From: Ancylobacter novellus | Lineage (GTDB): Bacteria > Pseudomonadota > Alphaproteobacteria > Rhizobiales > Xanthobacteraceae | Direction: 5' to 3' | Length of the DNA: 44,263 nt | NCBI GenBank assembly: GCA_003241485.1 | Contig: QFQD01000027.1 | Span: 1-44,263, forward strand | Shown here: in pieces, positions 1-7,786 of the stretch | Layout of the letters: the number at the start of each line of letters is the position of its first letter | Numbering within the stretch: the first letter of the stretch is position 1 | Notes under the pieces: model-generated | Database searches by the model: none | The model's input: the letters and a program-made list of their open reading frames with translations, nothing else | What the model was told of the DNA's origin: nothing | Position numbers and translations under genes: made by a program

Positions 1-1593
1 GACGGCGCCCGGATCGGGCGACCCTTCGAGGTCGCGCGCGCCGACATAAGCGGCACGACCGGCACGAGCACGCGTCATCGCCCTGGTAGCTTCCGCACCA
101 TCCAGAGCGGCGGCCGCCGCCGCAGCGATGCCGCGCTGTGAGAGCGCCTTCAGCGCGGGATCGAGCGAATCCACCAGCGTACGTGCTCCCAATGTCGCCC
201 CGCCATAGAAGGTCATGCGGTCGAGGCCGGCAAGCAGCGCGGTGGGCAGGTCGGCGTTTTCACGCGCGGCCTTGGCACTGGCAGTGAAGAAGATCGACAT
301 CAGCACGCCGCTCGATCCGCCCATCGCCTGTCCGAGTGTCTCGCCGATGGCGTGCAGGGTGGCGGCCGTATCGGTAAGCGGTAGTTGGGGGATGGTGGCT
401 TCGACGGCGCGGGCACCGGTCGTGACGGTCGTGCCGGTATCGCCGTCGCCGGCGCGGGCGTCGAGGCGGTTCAGTTCGTCCTCCAGCGCGATGAGCGTCG
501 CGCAGGCGGCGCGGATCGCCGCCTCCGTTGACGCATTGCTACTGGCGGGGGGAAGGGCGCCGCGCGTCGCCGCGGGGGCCGGCAGAACGTGGATCGACCC
601 GGTCTCGACGACAGGGCGCCAGGCGAGGGGTTCGACGGGCGAGGCGAGCGCCACTTCCCGCGCCGCGTCGAGCCGCAGCAGCGAGAGCGAGAAGCCGTTC
701 ATGTTGAGCGCCGTCATCAGCGCCGCCGGTCCGATCACCAGCTTGACCTGCGTACCGAGGCGCGAACTCAGCACCGTATCGGCGATCAGGCCCATCTGCA
801 GCGGAGGCACCGCGCCGAGATTGTTGAGGATGAGGGCGTAGCTGGCGCCGGGTGCCAGCCTCTCGCCGAGCCGCCGGGCCATCAGCTCGACGATGGCCTG
901 CGCGGGCTGGAGAGGAATACGTTCGACGCCGGGTTCACCGTGGATGCCGAGCCCGAGTTCGCCTTCCTCCGCGCCCAGCCTGTCCTCATGCGGCTGGCCG
1001 GGAATCGACACGGAGGACAGCGCCACGCCGAGCGAGGCGATGTCGGCCGCCGCGGCGCGGGCTGCTTTCACAACGGTGGCGAGATCGTCGCCCGCCTCCG
1101 CATGATGGCCGGCGATCTTGTGCACGAACAGCGTGCCGGCCACGCCGCGCGGCTGGTCGATGTCCGGCAGGGCGATGTCATCGGCGACGATGACCATCTC
1201 GACATCGTAACCCTCGGCGCGCGCGCGTTCGGCGGCGAGGCCGAAATTCAGCCGGTCGCCCGTGTAGTTCTTCACCACCAGCAGGCAGCCCGGCGCGCCG
1301 GTGACGGCGCGAATGGCGGTGAGTACCGCTTCGACGCTGGGCGAGGCGAAGATCTCGCCCGACACCGCGGCGGTGAGCAGTCCGCGCCCGACAAAGCCGG
1401 CGTGGGAGGGTTCGTGCCCCGCGCCGCCGCCGGAGACGACGGCGACCTTCGACTTGTCCCAGTCGGCGCGCAGCACGATCTTGATGTCGGGATAGGTGTC
1501 GAGCCGGGCCAGCTTGCCGGGCGGCGAGGTGCGCAGCAGGCCATCCAGAGCTTCGGTGACGATGCTTTCGCGGCGGTTGAAGAAATGTTTCAT
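1..1593 (-). CDS. Dihydroxyacetone kinase family protein (DhaK-DhaL fusion), C-terminus beyond window
   Basis: This is the ATP-dependent single-chain type of dihydroxyacetone kinase, which phosphorylates dihydroxyacetone or related ketoses such as erythrulose. The reading frame stays open from an ATG at 1593 to the window edge, giving 531 residues, so the 3' end is missing. The DhaK half shows GGGAGHEPSHAGFVGRG near residues 54-70, KNYTGDRLNFGLAAERA near 108, and GIHGEPG with His218, the family's hemiaminal-forming residue. The DhaL half, from roughly residue 350, shows the ATP/Mg loop GDGDTGTT and a GQAMGGSSGVL segment. It is the last visible gene of the leftward ABC operon, 66 bp after the second ATPase gene, so its substrate is probably delivered by that transporter. 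The family assignment is firm. The exact ketose is unknown, because related kinases act on dihydroxyacetone, L-erythrulose or D-erythrulose. Confidence 0.9.
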   Translation of the reverse strand, partial: MKHFFNRRESIVTEALDGLLRTSPPGKLARLDTYPDIKIVLRADWDKSKVAVVSGGGAGHEPSHAGFVGRGLLTAAVSGEIFASPSVEAVLTAIRAVTGAPGCLLVVKNYTGDRLNFGLAAERARAEGYDVEMVIVADDIALPDIDQPRGVAGTLFVHKIAGHHAEAGDDLATVVKAARAAAADIASLGVALSSVSIPGQPHEDRLGAEEGELGLGIHGEPGVERIPLQPAQAIVELMARRLGERLAPGASYALILNNLGAVPPLQMGLIADTVLSSRLGTQVKLVIGPAALMTALNMNGFSLSLLRLDAAREVALASPVEPLAWRPVVETGSIHVLPAPAATRGALPPASSNASTEAAIRAACATLIALEDELNRLDARAGDGDTGTTVTTGARAVEATIPQLPLTDTAATLHAIGETLGQAMGGSSGVLMSIFFTASAKAARENADLPTALLAGLDRMTFYGGATLGARTLVDSLDPALKALSQRGIAAAAAAALDGAEATRAMTRARAGRAAYVGARDLEGSPDPGAV

Positions 1594-1659
1594 CGCGGCC
1601 TTCCACTTCCTGTCGGCACGTTGCGAAATACCGCGTCGCGTCCCCGCGCCGCTGTCATG

Positions 1660-2667
1660 TCACGCAAGGCGCTGCCCGTCCTGTCCGAAATAGAGCGGGC
1701 GCTTGAGTGACAGACGGATCCTGTCTCCGGCTTCGACCGGCAGATCGGGATCGGCCAGCGTGGTGAGCTTGTGGCCGCCGACCCTTATGTGCAGGTGGTT
1801 CTGATCGCCGAGATGCTCGACCCAGTCGACTTCGGCATTGCCGTCGGCCGTGCGGGAGATGTCGAGATGCTCGGTGCGCGCGCCGATGGTGCGGGTGCCG
1901 GCCGGCGGGGTGGGCCCCGGCAGGAGGTCGGCCGGCAGGAGATTTATGTGCGGCTGGCCGAGGCGGGCGGCGACATGGAGATTGGCGGGGTCGGTGTAGA
2001 TCTCCCGTGGCGTGCCGATCTGTATCAGCTTGCCGTCGGCCAGGATGCCGATGCGGTCGGCCATGGTCATCGCCTCGATCTGGTCATGGGTGACATAGAG
2101 CAGCGTCGAGCCCATTTCCTTCTGGATGCGCTTGAGTTCAAGGCGCAATTCGCCGCGCAGCTTGGCATCGAGCGAGGAGAGCGGCTCGTCCATGAGATAG
2201 ATGGCGGGCTTGCGCACGAGGGCGCGGCCGATGGCGACCCGCTGCATCTCGCCACCTGAGAGGCGGGTGGAGCGGTTCTCCAGCTTGTGGTCGATGCGCA
2301 CCATCCTCGCCACCTGTCGCACGCGGGCGTCGAGCGCCGCCGCATCCATACGGCGGGCCGGCGAGCGCAGCGGGAAGGCGAGGTTCTCGTAGACGGTCAG
2401 ATGCGGGTAGAGCGAATATTGCTGGAATACGAAGGCGACGTCGCGGCTGGCCGGGGCCTGGCCGTTCATCATGCGTCCGCCAATGGCGACCGTGCCGGCA
2501 TCGGGCTTCTCAAGGCCGGCGATGAGGCGCAGCGTCGTGGTCTTGCCCGCGCCCGTGGGGCCGAGCAGCACGACGAACTCGCCATCGCTTATGTGCAGGT
2601 CCAGGCCGTCGATGGCGCGCTTGTCGCCGAAACTTTTCGAGATGCCGGTGAGGGTGACATCAGCCAT
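1660..2667 (-). CDS. Sugar ABC transporter ATP-binding protein (MalK/UgpC type), second copy
   Basis: This cytoplasmic ATPase subunit of 335 residues energises sugar or polyol import. Visible motifs are Walker A GPTGAGKTT, Q-loop FQQYSLYPHL, signature LSGGEMQRVAIGRAL, Walker B IYLMDEPLSSLD, and the switch His in VTHDQIEAM. A C-terminal TOBE/OB-like region follows from about residue 235, as in MalK. I chose the ATG at 2667 because it gives the usual MADVTLTGISKSF start; an upstream in-frame ATG at 2697 would add ten atypical residues. The gene overlaps the end of the preceding ATPase gene by 8 bp, so translation is probably coupled. The two ATPases are clearly different in sequence, which suggests a heterodimer. 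This arrangement is known in rhizobial glycerol-type transporters. Confidence 0.93.
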   Translation of the reverse strand: MADVTLTGISKSFGDKRAIDGLDLHISDGEFVVLLGPTGAGKTTTLRLIAGLEKPDAGTVAIGGRMMNGQAPASRDVAFVFQQYSLYPHLTVYENLAFPLRSPARRMDAAALDARVRQVARMVRIDHKLENRSTRLSGGEMQRVAIGRALVRKPAIYLMDEPLSSLDAKLRGELRLELKRIQKEMGSTLLYVTHDQIEAMTMADRIGILADGKLIQIGTPREIYTDPANLHVAARLGQPHINLLPADLLPGPTPPAGTRTIGARTEHLDISRTADGNAEVDWVEHLGDQNHLHIRVGGHKLTTLADPDLPVEAGDRIRLSLKRPLYFGQDGQRLA

Positions 2668-3772
2668 GATGTGTCTCCCGGAGCAGGGCGCCGTCATTCA
2701 GGGCGGAGGGAACGGCGCGGCCGGTGCCGCACTCGAACAGCGACAGGCGCTCGCTGGCGAAGGTGAGGCCGACGCGGTCGCCGATCCTGTAGGCCTGATC
2801 GGCCGGCAGCCGGGCGCGCACCAGCCCGTTGGCGGTCTCCACCGTGACGATCTGGTTGGTGCCGAGATATTCGCTGCCATAGATCGCACCACGCAGGGGC
2901 GAGGCATCGGAGAAACGGACATGCTCGGGCCGCACGCCGAGCGCCAGCTCGCCGGGCGCCACCTCGGCGCGGATTTCCGGCATGGCGATCTCTGCCTCGC
3001 CGACGCGGGCCGCGCGCGCGCCGCGCGGCAGGCCGGCGGTGAAGCGAATGAAGTTCATTGGCGGCGAGCCGATGAAGTCGGCGACATACATCGAGGCGGG
3101 GCGGTTATAGATCTCGCGCGGCGTGCCGAACTGCTCGATGACGCCATGGTTCATCACGGCGATCTTGTCGGCCATCGCCATCGCCTCGATCTGGTCGTGG
3201 GTGACGTAGACCGTGGTGGCGTGGATGCGGTTATGCAGCTCGCGCAGTTCGCGCACCATCACGTCGCGGAATTCGGCGTCGAGCGTGCCGAGCGGCTCGT
3301 CCATCAGGAAGCACTTCGGCCGGCGTACGATGGCGCGCCCGAGCGCCACGCGCTGGCGATCGCCGCCGGCAAGGCCGGAGACCGACTTGTCGAGGATGTG
3401 GTCGATCTGCAGCAGCTTCGCCGTTTCCTCGACACGGCGCTTGATCTCAGTGCGCGGCACGCCCTGGCTGAGCAGGGGGAAGCCGATGTTTTTGCGCACA
3501 TTCATGTGCGGGTAGAGCGCGAAGAGCTGGAACACGAAGGCGATGTCACGCTCGCTGGCGCGGCGGAAGGTTACGTCCTCGCCGCCGAGACGAATGGCGC
3601 CGCTGGTGGGCAGTTCGAGCCCGGCGATCATGCGCAGCGTGGTGGTCTTGCCGCAGCCCGAGGGGCCGAGCAAAGCGAGGAACTCGCCATCCTCCACGGT
3701 GAAGCTGGAATCCTGCACGGCGACGAAATCGCCGAACGCCTTGCGCAGGTTCTCGACCCTGATCTCGGCCAT
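2660..3772 (-). CDS. Sugar ABC transporter ATP-binding protein (MalK/UgpC type), first copy
   Basis: This 370-residue ABC ATPase has Walker A GPSGCGKTTTLRMIAG, signature LAGGDRQRVALGRAI, Walker B CFLMDEPLGTLD and VTHDQIEAMAMADKI. The signature carries LAGGD in place of the common LSGGQ, and the Walker B region reads GTLD where most paralogues have SNLD or SSLD; both are conservative variants. A MalK-like C-terminal regulatory region follows residue 235. The gene starts 3 bp after the small membrane protein gene and overlaps the second ATPase gene by 8 bp. It probably pairs with that second ATPase beneath the two permeases. The general function is certain; the transported sugar is not. Confidence 0.93.
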   Translation of the reverse strand: MAEIRVENLRKAFGDFVAVQDSSFTVEDGEFLALLGPSGCGKTTTLRMIAGLELPTSGAIRLGGEDVTFRRASERDIAFVFQLFALYPHMNVRKNIGFPLLSQGVPRTEIKRRVEETAKLLQIDHILDKSVSGLAGGDRQRVALGRAIVRRPKCFLMDEPLGTLDAEFRDVMVRELRELHNRIHATTVYVTHDQIEAMAMADKIAVMNHGVIEQFGTPREIYNRPASMYVADFIGSPPMNFIRFTAGLPRGARAARVGEAEIAMPEIRAEVAPGELALGVRPEHVRFSDASPLRGAIYGSEYLGTNQIVTVETANGLVRARLPADQAYRIGDRVGLTFASERLSLFECGTGRAVPSALNDGALLRETHHG

Positions 3773-3775
3773 GGC

Positions 3776-3982
3776 TCACTCCGGGAACTTCGACACGATC
3801 ATGAACATGAGCGTGCCGGCGAGGAGGGTGACGAAGGAGTAGGTGTAGAGTTCCAGCACGAAGGGCTGGAACAGCATGAGGAAGCCGAGGCCGATCACCG
3901 TGATGGCGATGTTCTCCATCGGCCCCCGCCGCAACAGGAACGGACGGCGGCGCCGGGCCGGCACGACGACTGGATCGCTCAT
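3776..3982 (-). CDS. Small two-TM membrane protein inside the sugar ABC operon
   Basis: This is a 68-residue protein of unknown function. The N-terminus is strongly basic (RRRRPFLLRRG, residues 10-20). Two hydrophobic stretches follow: one around ITVIGLGFLMLFQPFVLEL (residues 26-44), the other around YSFVTLLAGTLMFMIV (48-63). The likely topology is a hairpin with a positive, cytoplasmic N-terminus. The ATG overlaps the stop of the MalG-type permease by 4 bp, and the stop lies 3 bp before the first ATPase, so it is embedded in the transporter operon. A small extra membrane protein also occurs in rhizobial glycerol ABC operons (glpU), but I cannot claim homology. It could be an accessory or stabilising subunit of the permease. 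The tight overlaps support it being a real gene. Confidence 0.8.
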   Translation of the reverse strand: MSDPVVVPARRRRPFLLRRGPMENIAITVIGLGFLMLFQPFVLELYTYSFVTLLAGTLMFMIVSKFPE

Positions 3983-4947
3983 TTGCGCACCGCCCCGAAG
4001 GTGATCCCGCGCAGCAGCTGTTTGCGCAGCAGGATGGTGAAGACGAGGATCGGCACCAGGAAGATGGTGGTGCCCGCCGCCACCGCCGGCCAGTCCTGTC
4101 CGCCCTCGCCAATGATGGTGGGGATGAAGGGCGGCGCGGTCTGGGCGGTGCCGGAGGTGAGCAGCGAGGCGAAGGCGTATTCGTTCCAGGCGAAGATCAG
4201 GCAGAAGATCGCGGTGGCGGCGATGCCGGTGGTCGCCTGCGGCAGCACCACCTTGCGGAAGGCCTGCAGGCGCGTGTAGCCGTCGATCATCGCGGCGTCC
4301 TCATATTCGCGCGGGATTTCGTCGATGAAGCCCTTGAGCAGCCAGACCGCCAGCGAGACGTTCACCGCGGTGTAGAGCAGGATCATTCCGAGCGCGGTGT
4401 CGGAAAGGCCGAGCTGCCGGTACATCAGGTAGATCGGGATGGCGACGGCGATGGGCGGCATCATCCGTGTCGACAGGATGAAGAAAAGAAGATCGTCGGC
4501 CAGCGGCACCTTGAAGCGCGAGAAGCCATAGGCCGCCAGCGTGCCGAGCGAGACCGCGAGGAAGGTCGAGCCGAAGGCGATGATCAGCGAATTGGCGAAG
4601 CGCGGCATGAAGTTCGACGCGCCGGCGATCACCATGTTGCGCTTGCGGGTGACGGCATCGCACACGCCATCCGGCTCGGGCAGGGCGGCGATGTATTCCG
4701 GCGTCTGCCGCGTGCGGGTGGTGAAGAGGTTGCAGTAGCCCTCCAGCGATGGCGTGAACAGGATCTTGGGCGGGTAGGAGATCGAGTCCGGCGGCGACTT
4801 GATGCTGGTGAGGAAGATCCACGCCAGCGGCACCAGCGTGATCAGCGTGTAGAGGATCACGATGGTTCCGGCGATGCGCTTGGAGGTGGCGCTCGGCTCG
4901 ACGACCGAATGGGCGGAATTGGCGGCAGGCGCGGAGGTTTGGCTCAT
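3979..4947 (-). CDS. Sugar ABC transporter permease (MalG/UgpE type)
   Basis: This inner-membrane permease of 322 residues has about six hydrophobic segments. The ATPase-coupling EAA loop is visible as EYEDAAMIDGYTRLQAFRK near residues 218-236. The start is the ATG at 4947, giving MSQTSAPAANS, which overlaps the stop of the upstream permease by 4 bp (ATGA). A longer frame extends upstream but runs inside the previous gene. The periplasmic loop between TM1 and TM2 is unusually long (about residues 50-115) and holds two cysteines, Cys72 and Cys96, which could form a disulfide. Partners are the MalF-type permease upstream, the two ATPases and the periplasmic binding protein. Confidence 0.93.
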   Translation of the reverse strand: MSQTSAPAANSAHSVVEPSATSKRIAGTIVILYTLITLVPLAWIFLTSIKSPPDSISYPPKILFTPSLEGYCNLFTTRTRQTPEYIAALPEPDGVCDAVTRKRNMVIAGASNFMPRFANSLIIAFGSTFLAVSLGTLAAYGFSRFKVPLADDLLFFILSTRMMPPIAVAIPIYLMYRQLGLSDTALGMILLYTAVNVSLAVWLLKGFIDEIPREYEDAAMIDGYTRLQAFRKVVLPQATTGIAATAIFCLIFAWNEYAFASLLTSGTAQTAPPFIPTIIGEGGQDWPAVAAGTTIFLVPILVFTILLRKQLLRGITFGAVRK

Positions 4948-5930
4948 CTCTGCTTCACCTTGTTGAGCGCCTTCACATAGATATTGGCGAGACCGAACAC
5001 CGCCACAAAAAGGACGATGGCGAAGGCCGACGAACGCCCGGTCGCCCACGCCTCGAACGCGTCGCGCTTGAGCGCGATGGAGGCGACCTCGGTGGTCGAG
5101 CCGGGTCCGCCGCCAGTGAGCAGGTTCACCATGTCGAACATCTTGAAGTTCTCGATGCCGCGGAACAGCACCGCCAGCATGATGAAGGGCAGCGCCATCG
5201 GCACGGTGATCGACCAGAACTGCCGCCAGTTGGAAGCGCGGTCGACCTCGGCGGCCTCATAGATGTAGTCGGGGATGGAGCGCAGCCCGGCGAGGCAGAT
5301 CAGCATCACATAGGGCGTCCACATCCAGGTATCGACGATGATGATGGCCCAGGGCGCCAGCTGCACGCTGCCGAGCATCTGGATTTCCGAGGTCGGGATG
5401 CCGGAGACGAAGGACACCGCATAGGCGAACAGCCCGATCTGCGGCTCGTAGAGGAAGCGCCAGAAATTGCCGACCACGGCGGGCGACAGCATCATCGGGA
5501 TGAGGATGAGCGTGGTCCAGAAGGCATGCGCGCGGAACTTGCGGTCGATGAGATAGGCGAGGCCGAAGCCGATCACCGTCTGCAGCAGGATCGTCCAGAA
5601 CACGAAATGCGCCGTGGTCTGCATGGCGATCCAGGTGTCGGCATCGCCCAGCACGCGCGAATAGTTGCTCAAGCCCACATTCTGCACCACCGCGTTCGGC
5701 CGGTTGGCGCGGTAATTGGTGAAGGACAGATACACCGCCCAGATGAGCGGGAAGATGTTGATCGCCAGCAGCAGGACGATGGTCGGGGCGATGAACAGCC
5801 AGGCGATGGCGCGATCCGACAGGCCGCGCACCCGCACCGCCAGGGGCTCCGGCGTCGCCCGCACGGCGGCATCCGCCGCGCGCTGGGCCGCCTTGTGGGC
5901 AAAGGTGTCGTTGGAAGCTGTCACAGGCAT
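4944..5930 (-). CDS. Sugar ABC transporter permease (MalF/UgpA type)
   Basis: This inner-membrane permease of 328 residues has a first TM near AIAWLFIAPTIVLLLAINIF (residues 48-67). Further TM segments follow, with the EAA loop YIYEAAEVDRASNWRQFWS near residues 223-241. It is the first permease after the binding-protein gene and overlaps the next permease by 4 bp. The 186-bp gap on its 5' side holds two GC-rich hairpins between it and the binding-protein gene. These would be expected to lower permease expression relative to the binding protein. The start at 5930 gives MPVTASNDTFAHK, a plausible cytoplasmic leader of about 45 residues. The family assignment is secure. Confidence 0.93.
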   Translation of the reverse strand: MPVTASNDTFAHKAAQRAADAAVRATPEPLAVRVRGLSDRAIAWLFIAPTIVLLLAINIFPLIWAVYLSFTNYRANRPNAVVQNVGLSNYSRVLGDADTWIAMQTTAHFVFWTILLQTVIGFGLAYLIDRKFRAHAFWTTLILIPMMLSPAVVGNFWRFLYEPQIGLFAYAVSFVSGIPTSEIQMLGSVQLAPWAIIIVDTWMWTPYVMLICLAGLRSIPDYIYEAAEVDRASNWRQFWSITVPMALPFIMLAVLFRGIENFKMFDMVNLLTGGGPGSTTEVASIALKRDAFEAWATGRSSAFAIVLFVAVFGLANIYVKALNKVKQR

Positions 5931-5990
5931 ACCCGATGGGATCAGCGTTTGAGCGACGTCGCGTCCCGACGTGGCCGGGCGTGTGCAAAG

Positions 5991-6070
5991 GCGACCCGGT
6001 CCGGCAAGCGGCCGGGTCGCAGGTGGAGGCTGCCTTGATCGGAGGGAACCCGGCCGGAACCGGCCGGTTG
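5991..6070 (-). promoter_or_regulatory. Paired GC-rich hairpins between binding-protein and permease genes
   Basis: The first hairpin has 9-bp perfect arms, GCGACCCGG at 5991-5999 and CCGGGTCGC at 6012-6020, with a 12-nt loop. A second imperfect stem occupies about 6047-6069 (AACCCGGCCGG facing CCGGCCGGTT). No clear U-run follows on the minus strand, so these look like a processing or 3'-end stabiliser element and not a full terminator. In other ABC operons such an element gives an excess of binding protein over membrane subunits; that role here is inferred. Confidence 0.6.
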
Positions 6071-6116
6071 CGGGGTGATCAAAGGCCCCTCAGGAAGGAT
6101 CGTCAGCAATTCGCCG

Positions 6117-7439
6117 TCAGATCTTGCCTTCTTCCTTGAAGATCTCGGTCCAGTCCTTCACCAGCCCGTCGAGCGCGCCCTTGGCGGTGCCCTTGCCGGC
6201 GATGACATAGTCGTGGACGCGCTTCTGCATGGCCTGGAGCAGCTCGGCGTAGCTCGGCTCCGCCCAGAAGTCCTTCACAATGGCCATGGATTCGAGGAAG
6301 GCCGGCGCATAGGGCTGGCTGGTCTTGAAGTCGGGGGCGTCGACCACCGCCTTCAGGCAGGAATAGCCGCCGAGCTTCCACCATTTGGCCTGCACGTCGG
6401 GCTGGGCGAACCATTTGATGTACTGGAGCGCCGCGTCGCGCTTGTCGGAATAGGACACGACCGAGATGCCCTGGCCGCCGAGCTGGGCGAAGTGAAACTT
6501 CTCCGCCGGGTTGGGGAAGAAGCCGATGCGGTCGCCGCCGACCTTCTCGTCCTTGTACAGGCCGGGCCAGGTGAAGGCGAAGTTCATCTGCATCGCCACC
6601 TGGCCGGATTTGAAGGCGTCGGCAGCTTCCACCATGTAGACGTTGGACGAGCCGGGCGGGGTGCAGCAATCATAGAGCGCCTTGTAGAATTCAAGGCCCT
6701 TGATCGCTTCCGGCGAATTGACGAAACCCTCCATGTCGTAGGGCTTCTTGGGGTTTTCGTACTGGAAGCCCCAGTCATAGAGGACGTTGGTCACGCCCAT
6801 GGTGATGCCTTCCGAGCCGCGCTCGGTATAGATCGAGGCGCCGTAGACGGTCTTGCCGTCGATCTGCCGCTTCTGGAAGAACTCGGCGATCTGCTTGAGC
6901 TGGTCATAGGTCTTTGGCGCGGCGAGGTCCCAGCCATATTTGGCCTTGAACTCCTTCTGGATTTCGGGCCGCTCGAACCAGTCCTTGCGGTAGGTCCAGC
7001 CGACCACGTCGCCCATCGCCGGCAGCGCCCAGTAGTTCGGCGTGTTCTTCGGCCATTCGGAATAGCCGACCACCGTCGCCGGCACGAAGTCATCCATCTT
7101 GATGCCTTCCTTGGCGAAGAAGTCGTTCAGCTTCACGTAATGGCCATTCTCCGCCGAGCCGCCGACCCACTGGCTGTCGCCGATGATCAGGTCGCACAGC
7201 TTGCCGTGGGAATTCAGCTCGTTGAGGAAGCGGTCGGCATAGGCGGTCCACGGCACGAATTCGAACTTCATGTCGATGCCGGACTTGGCGGTGAAGTCCT
7301 TCGACAGCTCCACCAGCGCGTTGGCCGGATCCCACGCCGCCCAGCACAGGGTCAGCTGTTCCGCCTTGGCGGCCTGCGGCATGGACAGCGACGCGCAGAC
7401 AGCCGCCGTCCCGAAGAGGGATATCCACTTCTTCTGCAT
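6117..7439 (-). CDS. Periplasmic sugar-binding protein of the ABC transporter (family 1 SBP)
   Basis: This exported solute-binding protein of 440 residues delivers substrate to the permeases. The signal peptide MQKKWISLFGTAAVCASLS runs on to about residue 26 (cleavage near AAKA-EQ). The body has the MalE/UgpB-type pattern: GIDMKFEFVPWTAYADRF near residue 56, GDVVGWTYRKDWF near 144, and a C-terminal KWFAQPDVQAKWWKL near 345. The mature protein carries several cysteines (LTLCWAAW, GKLCDL, LYDCCTPPG, YSCLK), more than is usual for this fold, so internal disulfides are possible. It is the promoter-proximal gene of the leftward operon. The many aromatic residues fit a carbohydrate or polyol ligand. 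The ligand itself cannot be named from sequence. Confidence 0.93.
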   Translation of the reverse strand: MQKKWISLFGTAAVCASLSMPQAAKAEQLTLCWAAWDPANALVELSKDFTAKSGIDMKFEFVPWTAYADRFLNELNSHGKLCDLIIGDSQWVGGSAENGHYVKLNDFFAKEGIKMDDFVPATVVGYSEWPKNTPNYWALPAMGDVVGWTYRKDWFERPEIQKEFKAKYGWDLAAPKTYDQLKQIAEFFQKRQIDGKTVYGASIYTERGSEGITMGVTNVLYDWGFQYENPKKPYDMEGFVNSPEAIKGLEFYKALYDCCTPPGSSNVYMVEAADAFKSGQVAMQMNFAFTWPGLYKDEKVGGDRIGFFPNPAEKFHFAQLGGQGISVVSYSDKRDAALQYIKWFAQPDVQAKWWKLGGYSCLKAVVDAPDFKTSQPYAPAFLESMAIVKDFWAEPSYAELLQAMQKRVHDYVIAGKGTAKGALDGLVKDWTEIFKEEGKI

Positions 7440-7786
7440 GCTCTCCTCCCAGAGAACGAGGTGGGTCTCATGCCCCCTCGATTGGCGTTCGCGTTTCCCG
7501 GCATGAACCGGTCGCGTTTAGTATTGTGTTGAGTTATGTCTATGGTGCTCAACATTGCAAGGGCAATTTCATGCTGCGTCGCAGCGAGGCGTCAGCGCGA
7601 TTGGAGGAAATTATTCAGTATATTAGGTGCCAGATCGCCTGCGTCTCGCGCCGGCGATAGCGGCCCATTCACTAAACGCGAATCTGGCGTGCTCCCCCTT
7701 GCCGACGCTCGCGCGGCGCCGTTACGCTGGGTGACGCCAACCACAAAAACAGCGGATGGCCGGCATGATCCGGCCGGGAGGAAGAC
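7440..7786 (-). promoter_or_regulatory. Divergent promoter region with inverted repeat TGTTGAG-N14-CTCAACA
   Basis: This 347-bp non-coding stretch separates the leftward transporter operon from the rightward isomerase gene. It contains a perfect 7-bp inverted repeat, TGTTGAG at 7527-7533 and CTCAACA at 7548-7554, in a locally AT-richer patch. The repeat lies about 90-115 bp upstream of the binding-protein start. This is the expected form of an operator for a dimeric regulator. No regulator gene lies in the visible part of the locus. A good ribosome-binding sequence GGGAGGA precedes the isomerase ATG. I could not fix convincing -35/-10 boxes. Confidence 0.45.

Noticed and set aside
2471..4279. 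Long plus-strand frame across the ABC ATPase genes
   Set aside because: It crosses several tightly packed minus-strand genes with conserved ABC motifs and has no domain of its own.
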